Below are positions 56,305-63,819 of a DNA stretch of 64,000 bases, piece by piece (position 1 is the stretch's first letter; each line of letters opens with the position of its first letter). Where the stretch lies: NCBI RefSeq assembly GCF_025148445.1, contig NZ_CP102270.1:124001-188000 (forward strand). The letters run 5' to 3'. The notes under the pieces were generated by a model. The model saw only the letters and a program-made list of their open reading frames with translations, ran no database searches and was not told where the DNA came from. The DNA comes from Eshraghiella crossota. GTDB lineage: Bacteria > Bacillota > Clostridia > Lachnospirales > Lachnospiraceae. Position numbers and translations under genes: made by a program.

Positions 56305-57089
56305 TAATTTTTTCCTTTACTGATTGCAGCAAATAATTGTCTGCTTAATTCTATTTCTCCCACATCACTGTTTAAAAATTCGATAGTCCCTTTTGAAACG
56401 GAATGGGAAACTATGCTATGCATGGTAAGCTGGTGTAAGGTTTCCCTTGCAGTTCCGTTGCCTCCGTCATAGACAGCGGGAGTGTATTGAAGTGCCTCAA
56501 GAATCTGTCTTTTAACAAAGGGATAGTGGGTACACCCGAGAACTACGGCATCCACGGGATTATCTATGTATTCGTGCAAAAGATTTTTAAGATAATCCAT
56601 AAATTCCTGCGAATCTGTAAGTCCTTTTTCAACTGCCTCAACGATGCCGGGAGCTTCAAGCGTAAAAATATCGGCAAGGTCTTTATAGCGGGTCATCAGA
56701 TTAAGAAATTTGGATTGGTTCAACGTTATGTGAGTAGCCAGCACCAGAATACGCTTTCCGGGATTATCAAGAGCCGCAGGTTTAAGTGCAGGTTCAATGC
56801 CGATTACGGGAATCGCCGGGTACATATTACGGATTCTCGATACTGCGGCAACCGTTGCCGTATTGCAGGCAATTACAAGACATTTACAGCCTTTTGCTAT
56901 AAGCATATCCGCTGTGTGGATTGTAAGTTCTGCTACTTTATCCAAAGGCTTTGTACCGTAAGGTGCATTAGCCGAATCACCAAAATATATAAAATTTTCA
57001 TAAGGCATAAGCTTCACAAGCTCCGATAACACGCTTATTCCGCCAACGCCCGAATCAAAAACACCAACAGGTCTGGTATTAGGTTCCAT
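56304..57089 (-). CDS. murI: Glutamate racemase
   Basis: 261 aa. ATG at 57089 follows AGGAG; a longer frame runs into the repeat array. It makes D-glutamate for peptidoglycan. The Asp and Ser in VFDSGVGG (about residue 10) and both catalytic Cys are present: ACNTATVAA (about 74) and GCTHYPF (about 188). It is cotranscribed with a small membrane protein. The region upstream is the palindromic repeat array. Confidence 0.95.
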   Translation of the reverse strand: MEPNTRPVGVFDSGVGGISVLSELVKLMPYENFIYFGDSANAPYGTKPLDKVAELTIHTADMLIAKGCKCLVIACNTATVAAVSRIRNMYPAIPVIGIEPALKPAALDNPGKRILVLATHITLNQSKFLNLMTRYKDLADIFTLEAPGIVEAVEKGLTDSQEFMDYLKNLLHEYIDNPVDAVVLGCTHYPFVKRQILEALQYTPAVYDGGNGTARETLHQLTMHSIVSHSVSKGTIEFLNSDVGEIELSRQLFAAISKGKN

Positions 57090-57116
57090 TACAATAACTC
57101 CTAGATATATGATGTG

Positions 57117-57518
57117 GAAGTCCAAATTGCTCAATTGTGCAAGCACAATCGCAATTAAGACTTATTTATTAATGATGTATACGAATTGCTCCATTGCTGC
57201 GCAATTATCGCAATTCCGGGGCACCTCAAACTCCCATAAAATGCCATAATTAAAGCATTTTATTCCGTTTTCGGTGTCCGGCGTGTCAATAAGTCCGAAT
57301 TGCTCAATTGTGCAAGCACAATCGCAATTAAGACTTATTGTATTAATGATGTATATGAATTGCTCCATTGCTACGCAATTATCGCAATTCCCGAGCACCT
57401 CAAACTCCCATAAAATGCTATGTTCAAAGCATTTTATTTCGTTTTCGGTGTTCGGCGTGTCAATAAGTCCGAATTGCTCATTTGTGCAAGCACAATCGCA
57501 ATTAAGACTTATTGACAC
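57117..57518. repeat. Array of 174-bp palindromic repeats (three copies)
   Basis: A block starting with AATTGCTCAATTGTGC recurs at 57125, 57298 and 57472 (spacing 173 and 174 bp); the last copy is truncated. Each block folds as a long hairpin: AATAAGTC...GACTTATT outside, AATTGC...GCAATT, and ATTGTGC/GCACAAT around a tiny loop. The third copy has a perfect 13-bp outer stem, GTGTCAATAAGTC (57457-57469) with GACTTATTGACAC (57506-57518). Between blocks are two more hairpins: GAATTGC/GCAATTC (57183-57216) and TAAAATGC...GCATTTTA. The copies are not identical. It fills most of the 57090-57626 gap; frames through it look non-coding. Confidence 0.85.
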
Positions 57519-57541
57519 TTTATATCATACTATATTTTATT

Positions 57542-57568
57542 AAAAAAGTGAATAAAGCACTTTTTTTT
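57542..57568. terminator. Bidirectional hairpin near the SpoIIQ-like gene
   Basis: AAAAAAGTG (57542-57550) pairs with CACTTTTTT (57558-57566) around AATAAAG, with A and T runs on either side. It overlaps a candidate sigma-F -35. Confidence 0.5.
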
Positions 57569-57578
57569 GGTAATTATA
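57550..57578 (+). promoter_or_regulatory. Candidate sigma-F promoter of the SpoIIQ-like gene
   Basis: GAATA (57550-57554), a 14-bp spacer and GGTAATTATA (57569-57578), 9 of 10 at the -10. Same layout and sequence (GAATA-14-GGTAAT) as upstream of spoIIR. Confidence 0.45.
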
Positions 57579-57626
57579 TGTGTAGATAAATTTCAAATTG
57601 TGTTTGCGGCACAGATGGAGGTAACA

Positions 57627-58367
57627 ATGAATAAGAAAAGAAAAAAACCTGACGGAGAAAAAATTTTTTCCATCGTTGCAAGTCTTGCTATTGTTATTGC
57701 GCTTGTTGCGGGAATTATTTCCATAGTGAGAAGTAATACAAGACAGGATAAAAAAAAGAATTATATTGATTTGAATGTTGCAGAAAAAGAAACAACAACG
57801 GAACATAAAGAACCACAGACAACTGTTGAGCAGGTTACAGAAAAAATTGTAGAGATAGAGACAACCACAGAAGATACAAAACAGGTTGACGCACCGGTTA
57901 TAAATGAAGATGATACGGAGGCTGTCAACGGCATAACATACTCCTTTAATGAAAACAGCGTAATTAAGTGGCCTTTGAAGGGGGACATTGTTCTCGGTTT
58001 TAATATGGATAATACAATTTATTTCCCAACGCTTGATGTATACAGATGCAACCCTGCAATTATGATAAATGCCACAGAGGGTGAAGATGTCAGGTCAGGA
58101 GTCAAAGGCGTTGTTACGCAGGTGTATTCTGACAATGAAACGGGTACCACAATGAAGATTTTGGCAGGCGACGGATATGAAATTACTTACGGACAGTTAA
58201 AAGATATAGCGGTTGGAATAGGTGATAACCTGGACGAAAATACAGTTATAGGTAAAGTTGCGGCACCAACCAAATATTATACCAAAGAGGGAAGCAACCT
58301 ATATATGATGCTTACAAAAGACGGAATGGCTTTAGACCCAATGCTATTTCTTGAGGAAGAACAGTAA
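57627..58367 (+). CDS. Membrane-anchored degenerate LytM/M23 protein (SpoIIQ-like)
   Basis: 246 aa. ATG 57627 has GGAGG 5 nt upstream. One N-terminal helix (about 12-35), a Thr/Glu/Gln linker, then an M23-like domain (about 115-240). The zinc motifs are lost: the HxxxD position reads NPAIMINA and the HxH position reads SNLYMML, so it cannot be a peptidase. SpoIIQ of spore-formers has this layout and bridges the forespore membrane with SpoIIIAH; a sigma-F-like promoter fits. A simple divisome or wall-binding protein is the alternative. It is separated from the GGDEF gene by a terminator. Confidence 0.75.
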   Translation: MNKKRKKPDGEKIFSIVASLAIVIALVAGIISIVRSNTRQDKKKNYIDLNVAEKETTTEHKEPQTTVEQVTEKIVEIETTTEDTKQVDAPVINEDDTEAVNGITYSFNENSVIKWPLKGDIVLGFNMDNTIYFPTLDVYRCNPAIMINATEGEDVRSGVKGVVTQVYSDNETGTTMKILAGDGYEITYGQLKDIAVGIGDNLDENTVIGKVAAPTKYYTKEGSNLYMMLTKDGMALDPMLFLEEEQ

Positions 58368-58375
58368 ATAATCAC

Positions 58376-58420
58376 ACCCTTGACTGAAGATGTGGATATT
58401 CTGCAGTCAGGGGTATTTTT
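58376..58420 (+). terminator. Rho-independent terminator
   Basis: ACCCTTGACTG (58376-58386) pairs with CAGTCAGGGGT (58404-58414) with one wobble, then TATTTTT. Confidence 0.8.
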
Positions 58421-58490
58421 ATTTAAAAAATAATGCAATATTTTATGATATATGGTACAATAACCAATAATTGTATGCGGAGGAATATGG

Positions 58491-60383
58491 ATGAAAAGAA
58501 TAGCTTATGTGTCAGATGCGTGGCACGGATATGTATCGTATGTTATGCCGAAAGCTTTGCTGGATTCATTTTCTGATTACGAAGAGGATGTAATCCTTTG
58601 TCACTTTAACAGCTTCGGAAGCTGGAGCAGGAATGAGAAAAATAACGCAGGAGAATATGGGATATATGATCTCCCTGATTTTACAGGTTTTGATGGAATT
58701 GTATTGGATATAAACACTATAGTAGATATGGCTCAGGTTGAGAAACTTGTGCGGGTTGTAAAATCCGCCAATATACCTACAATTACGATAGGATTTGAGG
58801 TTGAAGGATTTTATTATGCTGGAATAGATAATGAAAAGCCTATTTATGAGATAATGGAGCATTTATATAGTGTGCATGGCTGCAGGAGTTTTGTGTTTGC
58901 AGGAGGTCCGCTTTCTAATTGTGAAAATTCACTCCGTGTACAGGCGTATAACGAATATCTTGCATTAAGAGGTCTTAGCAATAAGGATAATCCTGTTCTC
59001 ATAGGTAACTTTGATTTTATGACAGGCTGCAGGCATTTTGAGACAATTGTGGAAAAACATATTCCTATCCCGGATGCTTTTGTATGTACCAATGACAATA
59101 TTGCGGCAGGACTTATAAGTCAGGCACAAAAGTATGGTTACAGTGTACCTGAAGATTTTCTTGTAACGGGATTTGATAATCTTGATAAAGCATTATTTTT
59201 TGAACCACAGGTGACCACTGTGGGCCATAAAAGAGAAAAAGTAGGAGAAGTAAGTGCAAAGATATTAAAGGATGTATGGGCAGGCAAGGATGTACCGGTA
59301 CATAATTTTACAGATGTGTATTATTTTTTCACAGAAAGCTGTGGCTGTCCTCAGAGAGATGATGTTGATTACAGAGATTATTCATGCAGTAGAATCATTT
59401 CGGCAGTACAAAAAGAAGTAAACGAATCCCACTTATTTGAACTTGAAGGTGCACTTTCGGAATGTGAGGAATTTGATGAGATTTTTGAAAAGACCGGAGA
59501 ATTCTTTAAGCATATGGAATGTGATGAAGTGTACTTTTTTGTGGATGACAGATTGTACAATGCGGATCCGCTGACGGAATTTCCTAAGAATGAATATGAC
59601 TGGAAACATCTTAAAATGGTATGTGCATTTGAAGACAAAATTAAGTCCAGATATAAGAGCTGCATAGATATTATCGGACATCTGGAGCGTGAAGGACGTA
59701 ATAATTATTACTTTTTTTCACCAATTCATTTCGGCGATTATACAGTAGGATTTTCAATACTGAAAAATGCAGGTTTTATAGGCGAAGAATCTTATTTTTA
59801 CGATGTACACAGTACAATTGTCAAGACGCTTAATAACCTTTTCAATAAAAAACAGCTTGAAAATGCCAACGAACATCTTAAAGAAATATATCTCAAAGAT
59901 ATTCTTACAGGTGTATATAACAGAGTTGCGTTTACACAAAAAATTATTCCAAAGCTGACTTCCTACCACAAAAAAGGGGTGGAATGTGTAATAGCATTTT
60001 CAGATACGGATAATTTCAAAACTATTAATGATAAATTCGGACATAGTTACGGTGACAGGGTTTTAAGGATTATCGGAACCACCCTTTCAAAACTTTGTCC
60101 GCCTAAAGGCATTGTATGCAGATTCGGCGGAGATGAATTTGTTGTATTTTTCCCTGTTACAGACGGTGTTTCAATGGAAAAATTTAAAGATAATGTGCTT
60201 CAGACGCTTGCAAATGATAACATTTCGATAAGTATGGGAATTGTTAAGACTAATCCTTCTTCGGCAAAATCTTTTGATGAATACATATCTGAAGCAGACC
60301 AAATGATGTACGAGGAAAAGAAAAGAAAGAAGACAGAAAGCAGAAATGAAACTGACAACGCTGTGTTACATAGAGAAGAATAA
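58491..60383 (+). CDS. LacI-type sensor/GGDEF diguanylate cyclase
   Basis: 630 aa, no signal peptide or helix, so cytoplasmic. Residues 1 to about 290 are a periplasmic-binding-protein-like domain of the LacI/GalR ligand type (IAYVSDAWHGYVSY, then DAFVCTNDNIAAGLI, then VTGFDNLDKALFF). It lacks the DNA-binding headpiece. A linker of about 150 residues leads to a GGDEF domain with GGDEF at 546-550 (RFGGDEFVVF), so cyclic-di-GMP synthesis is likely. No RxxD inhibition site is visible 5 residues upstream. A sugar-responsive cyclase is plausible. It overlaps the Nudix gene by 38 nt. Confidence 0.9.
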   Translation: MKRIAYVSDAWHGYVSYVMPKALLDSFSDYEEDVILCHFNSFGSWSRNEKNNAGEYGIYDLPDFTGFDGIVLDINTIVDMAQVEKLVRVVKSANIPTITIGFEVEGFYYAGIDNEKPIYEIMEHLYSVHGCRSFVFAGGPLSNCENSLRVQAYNEYLALRGLSNKDNPVLIGNFDFMTGCRHFETIVEKHIPIPDAFVCTNDNIAAGLISQAQKYGYSVPEDFLVTGFDNLDKALFFEPQVTTVGHKREKVGEVSAKILKDVWAGKDVPVHNFTDVYYFFTESCGCPQRDDVDYRDYSCSRIISAVQKEVNESHLFELEGALSECEEFDEIFEKTGEFFKHMECDEVYFFVDDRLYNADPLTEFPKNEYDWKHLKMVCAFEDKIKSRYKSCIDIIGHLEREGRNNYYFFSPIHFGDYTVGFSILKNAGFIGEESYFYDVHSTIVKTLNNLFNKKQLENANEHLKEIYLKDILTGVYNRVAFTQKIIPKLTSYHKKGVECVIAFSDTDNFKTINDKFGHSYGDRVLRIIGTTLSKLCPPKGIVCRFGGDEFVVFFPVTDGVSMEKFKDNVLQTLANDNISISMGIVKTNPSSAKSFDEYISEADQMMYEEKKRKKTESRNETDNAVLHREE

Positions 60384-60804
60384 TGAATATCTTATGCTCC
60401 ATCGTGTCAAAAAGGAAAATGACGTTAACCATGACAAATGGATAGGAGTTGGCGGTAAATTCGAGGAAAATGAGACACCTGAGGAATGCCTGTTGCGGGA
60501 AGTGTATGAAGAGACAGGATTTACATTGACCGGATACAGATACAGAGGACTTGTGGTCTTTATATCAGACCGGTGGGAAACAGAGTATATGCATCTTTTC
60601 ACAGCAGATAAGTTTACAGGAGATATGATTGAGTGTAATGAAGGAGATCTTTTGTGGGTACCTAAGGATGAGATATATAATCTTAGACTTTGGGAGGGCG
60701 ACAAAATCTTTTTCAGGCTGTTAGATGAGAATCTGAAATATTTTACCCTCAAATTAAGATATGAAGGTGAAAAACTTGTTGAAAAAACAATTACAAGGTA
60801 TTAA
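60346..60804 (+). CDS. Nudix hydrolase (8-oxo-dGTP diphosphatase-like)
   Basis: 152 aa. The Nudix box GX5EX7REUXEEXGU is complete (GKFEENETPEECLLREVYEE, then TGF; residues about 37-59). It hydrolyses nucleoside diphosphates linked to another group; MutT-like cleaning of oxidised dGTP is the common role. Its start lies 38 nt inside the cyclase gene in another frame, and no good ribosome binding site is seen, so translation is likely coupled. The exact start is therefore uncertain. Confidence 0.88.
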   Translation: MKLTTLCYIEKNNEYLMLHRVKKENDVNHDKWIGVGGKFEENETPEECLLREVYEETGFTLTGYRYRGLVVFISDRWETEYMHLFTADKFTGDMIECNEGDLLWVPKDEIYNLRLWEGDKIFFRLLDENLKYFTLKLRYEGEKLVEKTITRY

Positions 60805-60809
60805 AGAAA

Positions 60810-62000
60810 GTGAGTGTATTACAAGTGAAAACAAAGGCATTATGTATGATGGTAATAGCAGCTCTGTTAGTTGGGGCGTGTTTTGCGGGATGTTCAATGT
60901 CTCAGGGCAGTAACAGTCTGCTTGGCAATGGAAGCAGCAATGAGTCCGAGTCTTATGCTGAACATCTTGAAAATAATAATATTTCCGTGGCTGGTAATCT
61001 TGGAACAGCGGAAAGTGTTAAAGTTGATAAAATCACAAGCAAAAAAGAGATATATTCAAAGGTCCGCTCTCTTGTGTATAATGATAAAGTTGTCTATATC
61101 GAATTGTGCTACATAAATCTTTATGACAAATCCGGTAATAAAGTACAGCAGGAGGGAGAAGTTTCTTTTCAGGTTAAAATGTCTGATACAATGACAAATG
61201 CCGGCGGAGATACATATGATTTGTATTATTATGACTCCAGTGACAACAAAATTACAGCTGTTGATTCAGAAGTAGATGGAAACACAATCTCTTTTAAGAG
61301 TGACCGTATAGGCTTCTTTGTTATTGTTAATGTAAATAATTCCGGAAAACCTATTGTTAAGCCTTCTGAACCGGTTGATGAACCTTCGGAAGAGACTTCG
61401 GGGGGCAGTGAGAATAAGACAGACCATTCTGGTGAACAGCCTACTACACCGGCAGCAGTTAAGCCCGTAGTACCTGCAACTACGCCTGCATCACAGCCTT
61501 CGGTACAGCCAACAACCCCTGCGGTACAGCATCCAACTACATCTACTCCGATTAATGCAGCTACAACAGCCGGACCTAATATTACCAAACCGACAGATGC
61601 TGTTTCCATGCCTCCTGCATCAGGCAATAAGGAAAAGCCTAATCTGAATATAAATTGTCCAAAAAAATCTGACGGAAACTGCAATAAATTTTCTGTTACT
61701 ATTACTAATAGGGGAAATTCTACTCTCAGAATCCTTACAGAGAACGCAATGTTGTATAATCCTAACTATGGTTCGGAATATGATAGAAATCTTAATCTCA
61801 CTGATAATAACGGTATGCCAAGGACTTATGTTGATATTGAACCGGGAGGAGCTGCACCTGTGCATTTTGCCGTTTTAGGAAATCATACATGGTACACGTC
61901 AAAATCCGTTATTGAATTTGAAATGTATTATGACGGGGTAAAATACCTTGTCACTACGGGATATTCAAAGGGCGGAACCGATTATTCGGTGATTGGATAA
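60810..62000 (+). CDS. Lipoprotein with Pro/Thr-rich linker
   Basis: 396 aa from GTG 60810, or 391 aa from GTG 60825; neither has a clear ribosome site. A lipobox FAGC (Cys28 of the longer form) follows a hydrophobic signal. The first 190 residues hold a beta-rich domain. A Pro/Thr/Ser linker (about 195-280, PTTPAVQHPTTSTP) follows, and a C-terminal beta-sandwich-like domain (about 285-396, FSVTITNRGNSTLRIL) resembles a surface adhesion or intracellular-proteinase-inhibitor-like fold. No family recognised with confidence. It is last in the cyclase-Nudix run. Confidence 0.75.
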   Translation: MSVLQVKTKALCMMVIAALLVGACFAGCSMSQGSNSLLGNGSSNESESYAEHLENNNISVAGNLGTAESVKVDKITSKKEIYSKVRSLVYNDKVVYIELCYINLYDKSGNKVQQEGEVSFQVKMSDTMTNAGGDTYDLYYYDSSDNKITAVDSEVDGNTISFKSDRIGFFVIVNVNNSGKPIVKPSEPVDEPSEETSGGSENKTDHSGEQPTTPAAVKPVVPATTPASQPSVQPTTPAVQHPTTSTPINAATTAGPNITKPTDAVSMPPASGNKEKPNLNINCPKKSDGNCNKFSVTITNRGNSTLRILTENAMLYNPNYGSEYDRNLNLTDNNGMPRTYVDIEPGGAAPVHFAVLGNHTWYTSKSVIEFEMYYDGVKYLVTTGYSKGGTDYSVIG

Positions 62001-62082
62001 AACATTCATTCTAAGATCCGCCGATAGGAAATCTCTACCCAAACAGCCGCTTTTGCCGGAAAAGGTAGAGAATCCGGTTTGC

Positions 62083-62132
62083 AAGCCATGCCCCCTCGCC
62101 TACGCAGAAGCTATGTCTCGGTGGATGGCTGT
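62083..62132 (+). repeat. 50-bp dispersed repeat, copy 1
   Basis: AAGCCATGCCCC...CTCGCCTACGCAGAAGC...CTCGGTGGATGGCTGT, about 80% identical to 62978-63028. The ends (GCCAT and ATGGC) can pair. It lies in the 62001-62381 gap, which holds this repeat, a CTCTACC/GGTAGAG inverted repeat (62033-62070) and a pseudogene. Confidence 0.7.
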
Positions 62133-62174
62133 TGCAAGGTGTGCATGGTACAATAGAGAGTGAAATCGAAGTTT

Positions 62175-62351
62175 ATGGAAGATAAGATTGCACAGTAGAA
62201 TATATATGATAACGAAGTGTTCTTTGAGGGGTACAAAAAGATTAGAGATAACAAAATAAAAGCCAATAACTTATTTGAACAATATCCAGATTACAAGGAT
62301 TTATTTCATAAGCCAGATTTCTTATTGCTAAGAGTAAAGAAGAATGGCTGA
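62175..62351 (+). pseudogene. Remnant of a SAM-dependent methyltransferase
   Basis: Frame from ATG 62175: MEDKIAQ, an in-frame TAG at 62196-62198, then NIYDNEVFFEGYKKIRDNK and ANNLFEQYPDYKDLFHKPDF, ending LLLRVKKNG at TGA 62349-62351. The first part is the N-terminus of a common Firmicutes class I methyltransferase; the second resembles its C-terminus. The whole SAM-binding middle (about 170 residues) is missing. So the gene has both a nonsense codon and an internal deletion. The identity rests on my memory of that family. Confidence 0.65.
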
Positions 62352-62381
62352 ACAATCCCAAAATGAAAGGAGAAAGAGTGT

Positions 62382-62726
62382 ATGAAAAAGATAAATAAAT
62401 TGATTGCAATATTGCTGGTAGCAGTATGTGTATTATCCGGCTGTGCAGGTTCAAATACTGGGAAACAGGAAGAAACCGTAACTATGAGGGCGACTGTAAC
62501 ATCATTTGAAAAAGCAGGCTTTCTGGTAACACCGAAAGATGGCTCAGAGGAGTTGAAATCTTCGGACAGCTTTTATATATCATCACAATATTTGCCGGAA
62601 GATACCGAATTACAGGTAGGAGATCAGGTTGAAATCACATATAGTGGTTACATCAAGGAAATCTATCCGGCTTTGTTGGAAAAAATTACGGAAGTAAAAA
62701 TACTGGAGTCTGGGACAGAAGAATAG
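62382..62726 (+). CDS. Small lipoprotein with OB-like domain (DUF3221-like)
   Basis: 114 aa. The lipoprotein signal ends with LSGC (Cys21). The mature part has five likely beta strands (VTMRATVTSFEKAGFLVTP; VGDQVEITYSG), like the DUF3221/YobA-type OB-fold lipoproteins. AAAGGAG lies upstream of the ATG. The gene sits directly after the methyltransferase remnant and before a 101-bp repeat carrying a terminator. Function unknown. Confidence 0.8.
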   Translation: MKKINKLIAILLVAVCVLSGCAGSNTGKQEETVTMRATVTSFEKAGFLVTPKDGSEELKSSDSFYISSQYLPEDTELQVGDQVEITYSGYIKEIYPALLEKITEVKILESGTEE

Positions 62727-62773
62727 TCAGCGGAAAATATAAGAGGGGATTATCCTGCCTGTGTTATGATTGA

Positions 62774-62874
62774 CGGGCTATTTCATGGACGGCTGTCGCC
62801 GTATAAAATGTCAAAAATAAACGCTCTTACAAGTAAACTTGCAGAGCGTTATTTTTTCCATTTTGCATGGCTTG
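62774..62874 (+). repeat. 101-bp direct repeat, copy A
   Basis: Matches 63064-63164 at 100 of 101 positions, exactly 290 bp away. It carries an ACGGC/GCCGT hairpin and a terminator hairpin. The 62727-63168 gap holds both copies, a 50-bp repeat and the twin hairpins, with no gene seen. Confidence 0.9.
62813..62857. terminator. Terminator hairpin in repeat copy A
   Basis: AACGCTCT pairs with AGAGCGTT around a CAAGT/ACTTG inner stem, flanked by A-rich and T-rich tracts, so it may work both ways. It would end the 62382 lipoprotein transcript. Confidence 0.8.
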
Positions 62875-62892
62875 AATGAAAACTGCCATTCA

Positions 62893-62930
62893 TAGGCACT
62901 GCGTGCCTATTTCATAGGGCTATCGCCCTA
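62893..62930. repeat. Twin-hairpin element, unit X
   Basis: TAGGCAC/GTGCCTA (62893-62909), a TTTCA spacer, then TAGGGC/GCCCTA (62915-62930). Same layout as 63055-63092 with different stem bases. Confidence 0.7.
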
Positions 62931-62977
62931 TAACAATAAGAAAAGAAATACCCATCCAAATAAATTTGTCAGGGCAT

Positions 62978-63028
62978 AAGCCATGCCCCCCTCGCCTACG
63001 CAAAAGCTGCGGCTCGGTGGACGGCTGT
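62978..63028 (+). repeat. 50-bp dispersed repeat, copy 2
   Basis: Counterpart of 62083-62132 with one extra C and several changes (GGCTCGGTGGACGGCTGT at the end). Confidence 0.7.
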
Positions 63029-63054
63029 CGCTTCATTGCAAGCCATACCATTCA

Positions 63055-63092
63055 TAGCCCTTGCGGGCTATTTCATGGACGGCTGTCGCCGT
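63055..63092. repeat. Twin-hairpin element, unit Y
   Basis: TAGCCC/GGGCTA (63055-63070), a TTTCA spacer, then ACGGC/GCCGT (63079-63092). The right part is also present in repeat copy A. Confidence 0.7.
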
Positions 63093-63164
63093 ATAAAATG
63101 TCAAAAATAAACGCTCTTACAAGTAAACTTGCAGAGCGTTATTTTTTCCATTTTTCATGGCTTG
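63064..63164 (+). repeat. 101-bp direct repeat, copy B
   Basis: Partner of 62774-62874. It ends 4 bp from the rubrerythrin stop codon and carries that gene's terminator. Confidence 0.9.
63103..63147. terminator. Terminator hairpin in repeat copy B (rubrerythrin)
   Basis: Same AACGCTCT/AGAGCGTT hairpin as in copy A. On the minus strand it lies 22 bp after the rubrerythrin stop. Confidence 0.8.
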
Positions 63165-63168
63165 TAAC

Positions 63169-63711
63169 TTAACCAAAGTATCTCTTATAAAGTCCTTCGA
63201 AAGCTTTGCCGTGGCGGGCTTCGTCTCTTGCCATTTCATGGACTGTGTCATGGATTGCATCGAGGTTAAGTGCTTTTGCTCTCTTTGCAAGGTCAGTCTT
63301 TCCTGCTGTTGCACCATTTTCAGCTTCGATTCTCATTTCAAGATTTTTCTTTGTTGAATCTGTGATAACTTCACCGAGTAATTCAGCAAACTTTGCTGCG
63401 TGTTCAGCTTCTTCATAAGCAGCTTTTTCCCAGTAAAGGCCGATTTCAGGATAGCCCTCTCTGTGTGCTACCCTTGCCATTGCAAGGTACATACCAACTT
63501 CAGAACATTCTCCGTTGAAATTAGCTCTTAAGTCTGCGATAATGTCTTCAGGTGCACCCTGTGCAACACCTACAACATGTTCTGATGCCCAGCTTAAATC
63601 ACCTTCCTGCTTTACGAATTTCTCAGCAGGTGCCTTACATACAGGGCACTGTTCAGGTGCTTCATCTCCTTCGTAAACATATCCGCATACACTACATACA
63701 TATTTTGCCAT
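63169..63711 (-). CDS. rbr: Reverse rubrerythrin (rubredoxin-first)
   Basis: 180 aa. An N-terminal rubredoxin iron site (CSVCGY, then CPVCKAP, residues about 6-25) precedes a four-helix diiron domain with Glu/His ligands ([36 protein letters not shown]). Rubredoxin-first order is the reverse rubrerythrin of anaerobes such as Clostridium acetobutylicum, an NADH-linked peroxide and oxygen scavenger. GGAG precedes the ATG. A Fur-family-type operator and a partial PerR/Fur gene lie just upstream. Confidence 0.94.
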   Translation of the reverse strand: MAKYVCSVCGYVYEGDEAPEQCPVCKAPAEKFVKQEGDLSWASEHVVGVAQGAPEDIIADLRANFNGECSEVGMYLAMARVAHREGYPEIGLYWEKAAYEEAEHAAKFAELLGEVITDSTKKNLEMRIEAENGATAGKTDLAKRAKALNLDAIHDTVHEMARDEARHGKAFEGLYKRYFG

Positions 63712-63752
63712 AACTTAAATCTCCTTTATTTTAAAATTTTTATTTCAATAAT

Positions 63753-63765
63753 AGTAATCATTACT
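63753..63765. promoter_or_regulatory. Candidate Fur/PerR operator before rubrerythrin
   Basis: Perfect palindrome AGTAATCATTACT, whose TAATNATTA core matches Fur/PerR-box centres. It lies just downstream of the -10, over the expected start site, where a repressor would block transcription. Confidence 0.45.
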
Positions 63766-63771
63766 GAAATT

Positions 63772-63799
63772 ATAATATCATAAAATAATAAAATGTCAA
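63772..63799 (-). promoter_or_regulatory. Predicted sigma-A promoter of rubrerythrin
   Basis: Minus strand: TTGACA (63799-63794), a 16-bp spacer and TATTAT (63777-63772), with extended -10 TG. Confidence 0.7.
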
Positions 63800-63819
63800 C
63801 ACTTTGTAGAAAAAATTTT

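Noticed and set aside
57117-57518. Possible CRISPR array
   Set aside because: The units are 174 bp, themselves palindromic, with related spacers and only three copies; no cas gene is nearby.
57162-57543. Open frames on both strands through the palindromic array (Cys-rich 58-residue repeats)
   Set aside because: The period is close to 58 codons, so frames stay open by chance. Copies differ mostly by amino-acid-changing substitutions, and there is no ribosome site before the GTG start.
62242-62454. Minus-strand 70-aa frame over the pseudogene
   Set aside because: No ribosome site and it overlaps the methyltransferase remnant and the lipoprotein start in the opposite sense.
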